Positions 38,308-38,667 of a stretch of 38,667 nt of DNA are shown in pieces; positions within the stretch are counted from its first letter, which is position 1, and every line of letters begins with the position of its first letter. The stretch spans positions 1 to 38,667 of the forward strand of contig JASANZ010002043.1 of NCBI GenBank assembly GCA_030849805.1. Direction: 5' to 3'. Source of the DNA: Sergeia podlipaevii (Eukaryota; Euglenozoa; Kinetoplastea; Trypanosomatida; Trypanosomatidae). Made by a program: the position numbers and the translations under genes. Under the pieces are notes generated by a model. That model did not search any database and had not been told where the DNA came from. It worked only from the letters and a program-made list of their open reading frames with translations.

Positions 38308-38331
38308 TTTCTTTCTTTCTTTCTTTCTTTC
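38308..38331. repeat. (TTTC)6 microsatellite
   Basis: Six tetranucleotide units on the plus strand. Confidence 0.9.
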
Positions 38332-38553
38332 TGTCTCTTACTTTCTCTTCATACCCCTTTTGCGTTTCAAACCCCATTTTTGTTTTTATTTAAACAGAAA
38401 AGGAGTACAAATACAACAACAACACGAAAGGAAAGAAGAAAAAAGTGGGAGATGAGAGAAAATAATAGAGGGGTACATAAGAGAGCTGCACACAAGCGCA
38501 TCGACACAGTACAAGTTAAAAAATTACGTGACTGTAGAGGAAAAATATGAAGG

Positions 38554-38571
38554 ACACACACACACACACAC
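38554..38571. repeat. (AC)9 microsatellite
   Basis: Uninterrupted dinucleotide tract. Confidence 0.9.
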
Positions 38572-38667
38572 AGAGGGAGAGGTTTACCACATGCCAGTTG
38601 TTTACACTCACGTATATAGAAAGAGAAAGAGAAACCATAACAATAAAAAAGAGGGGTAAGGGGGGAG

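Larger units (their letters stand above)
36754..38667. other. 1.9-kb spacer at the right edge
   Basis: AT-rich and repeat-rich, with no credible gene on either strand. It contains a CA tract (36888-36907), (AAT)6 near 37208, CA tracts (37386-37410 and about 37463-37480), a T18 run (38095-38112), (TTTC)6 (38308-38331) and (AC)9 (38554-38571). It probably includes the 3' UTR of a gene beyond the window. Confidence 0.65.

Overview
The window looks like nuclear DNA of a trypanosomatid flagellate. Twelve intron-free protein genes all lie on the minus strand. The spacers between them are long, AT-rich and full of microsatellites. Several start codons are preceded on the coding strand by a pyrimidine tract and an AG, the signature of spliced-leader trans-splicing. 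I read the window as part of one polycistronic transcription unit running right to left, with no strand switch. An arginine kinase, moderate coding GC and long repeat-rich spacers argue against Leishmania and fit another trypanosomatid, possibly an insect parasite. The species is not identified.

In order of transcription (right to left): an unrecognised 526-aa protein (36753-35173); arginine kinase (34309-33227); an ABCG half transporter (31560-29389); a 3.7-kb stretch with no visible gene; an inositol-monophosphatase-family enzyme with two large low-complexity segments (25654-24002); two tandem, diverged MFS transporters (23495-21561 and 20859-18796); a small acidic protein (17530-16829); a large orphan protein with polyQ tracts (16198-13091); an SLC35A-type nucleotide-sugar transporter (12537-11425); an orphan membrane protein (9679-8390); a 1230-aa coiled-coil protein with four TQT motifs (7736-4044); and an EFM7-like methyltransferase fused in frame to a Rab escort protein/GDI module (3421-212).

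The genes do not form a single pathway, which is normal for trypanosomatid gene clusters. Four of the twelve are membrane transporters (ABCG, two MFS, one nucleotide-sugar transporter), and arginine kinase is the energy-buffering enzyme. The items most worth a second look are the methyltransferase-REP fusion, the TQT cluster (possible LC8 dynein light chain hub), a near-identical 93-nt block shared by the otherwise diverged MFS pair, and three genes with tiny upstream ORFs, two of them abutting or overlapping the main start codon. No tRNA, rRNA, snRNA, spliced-leader gene, CRISPR array or recognisable transposon was seen by eye.
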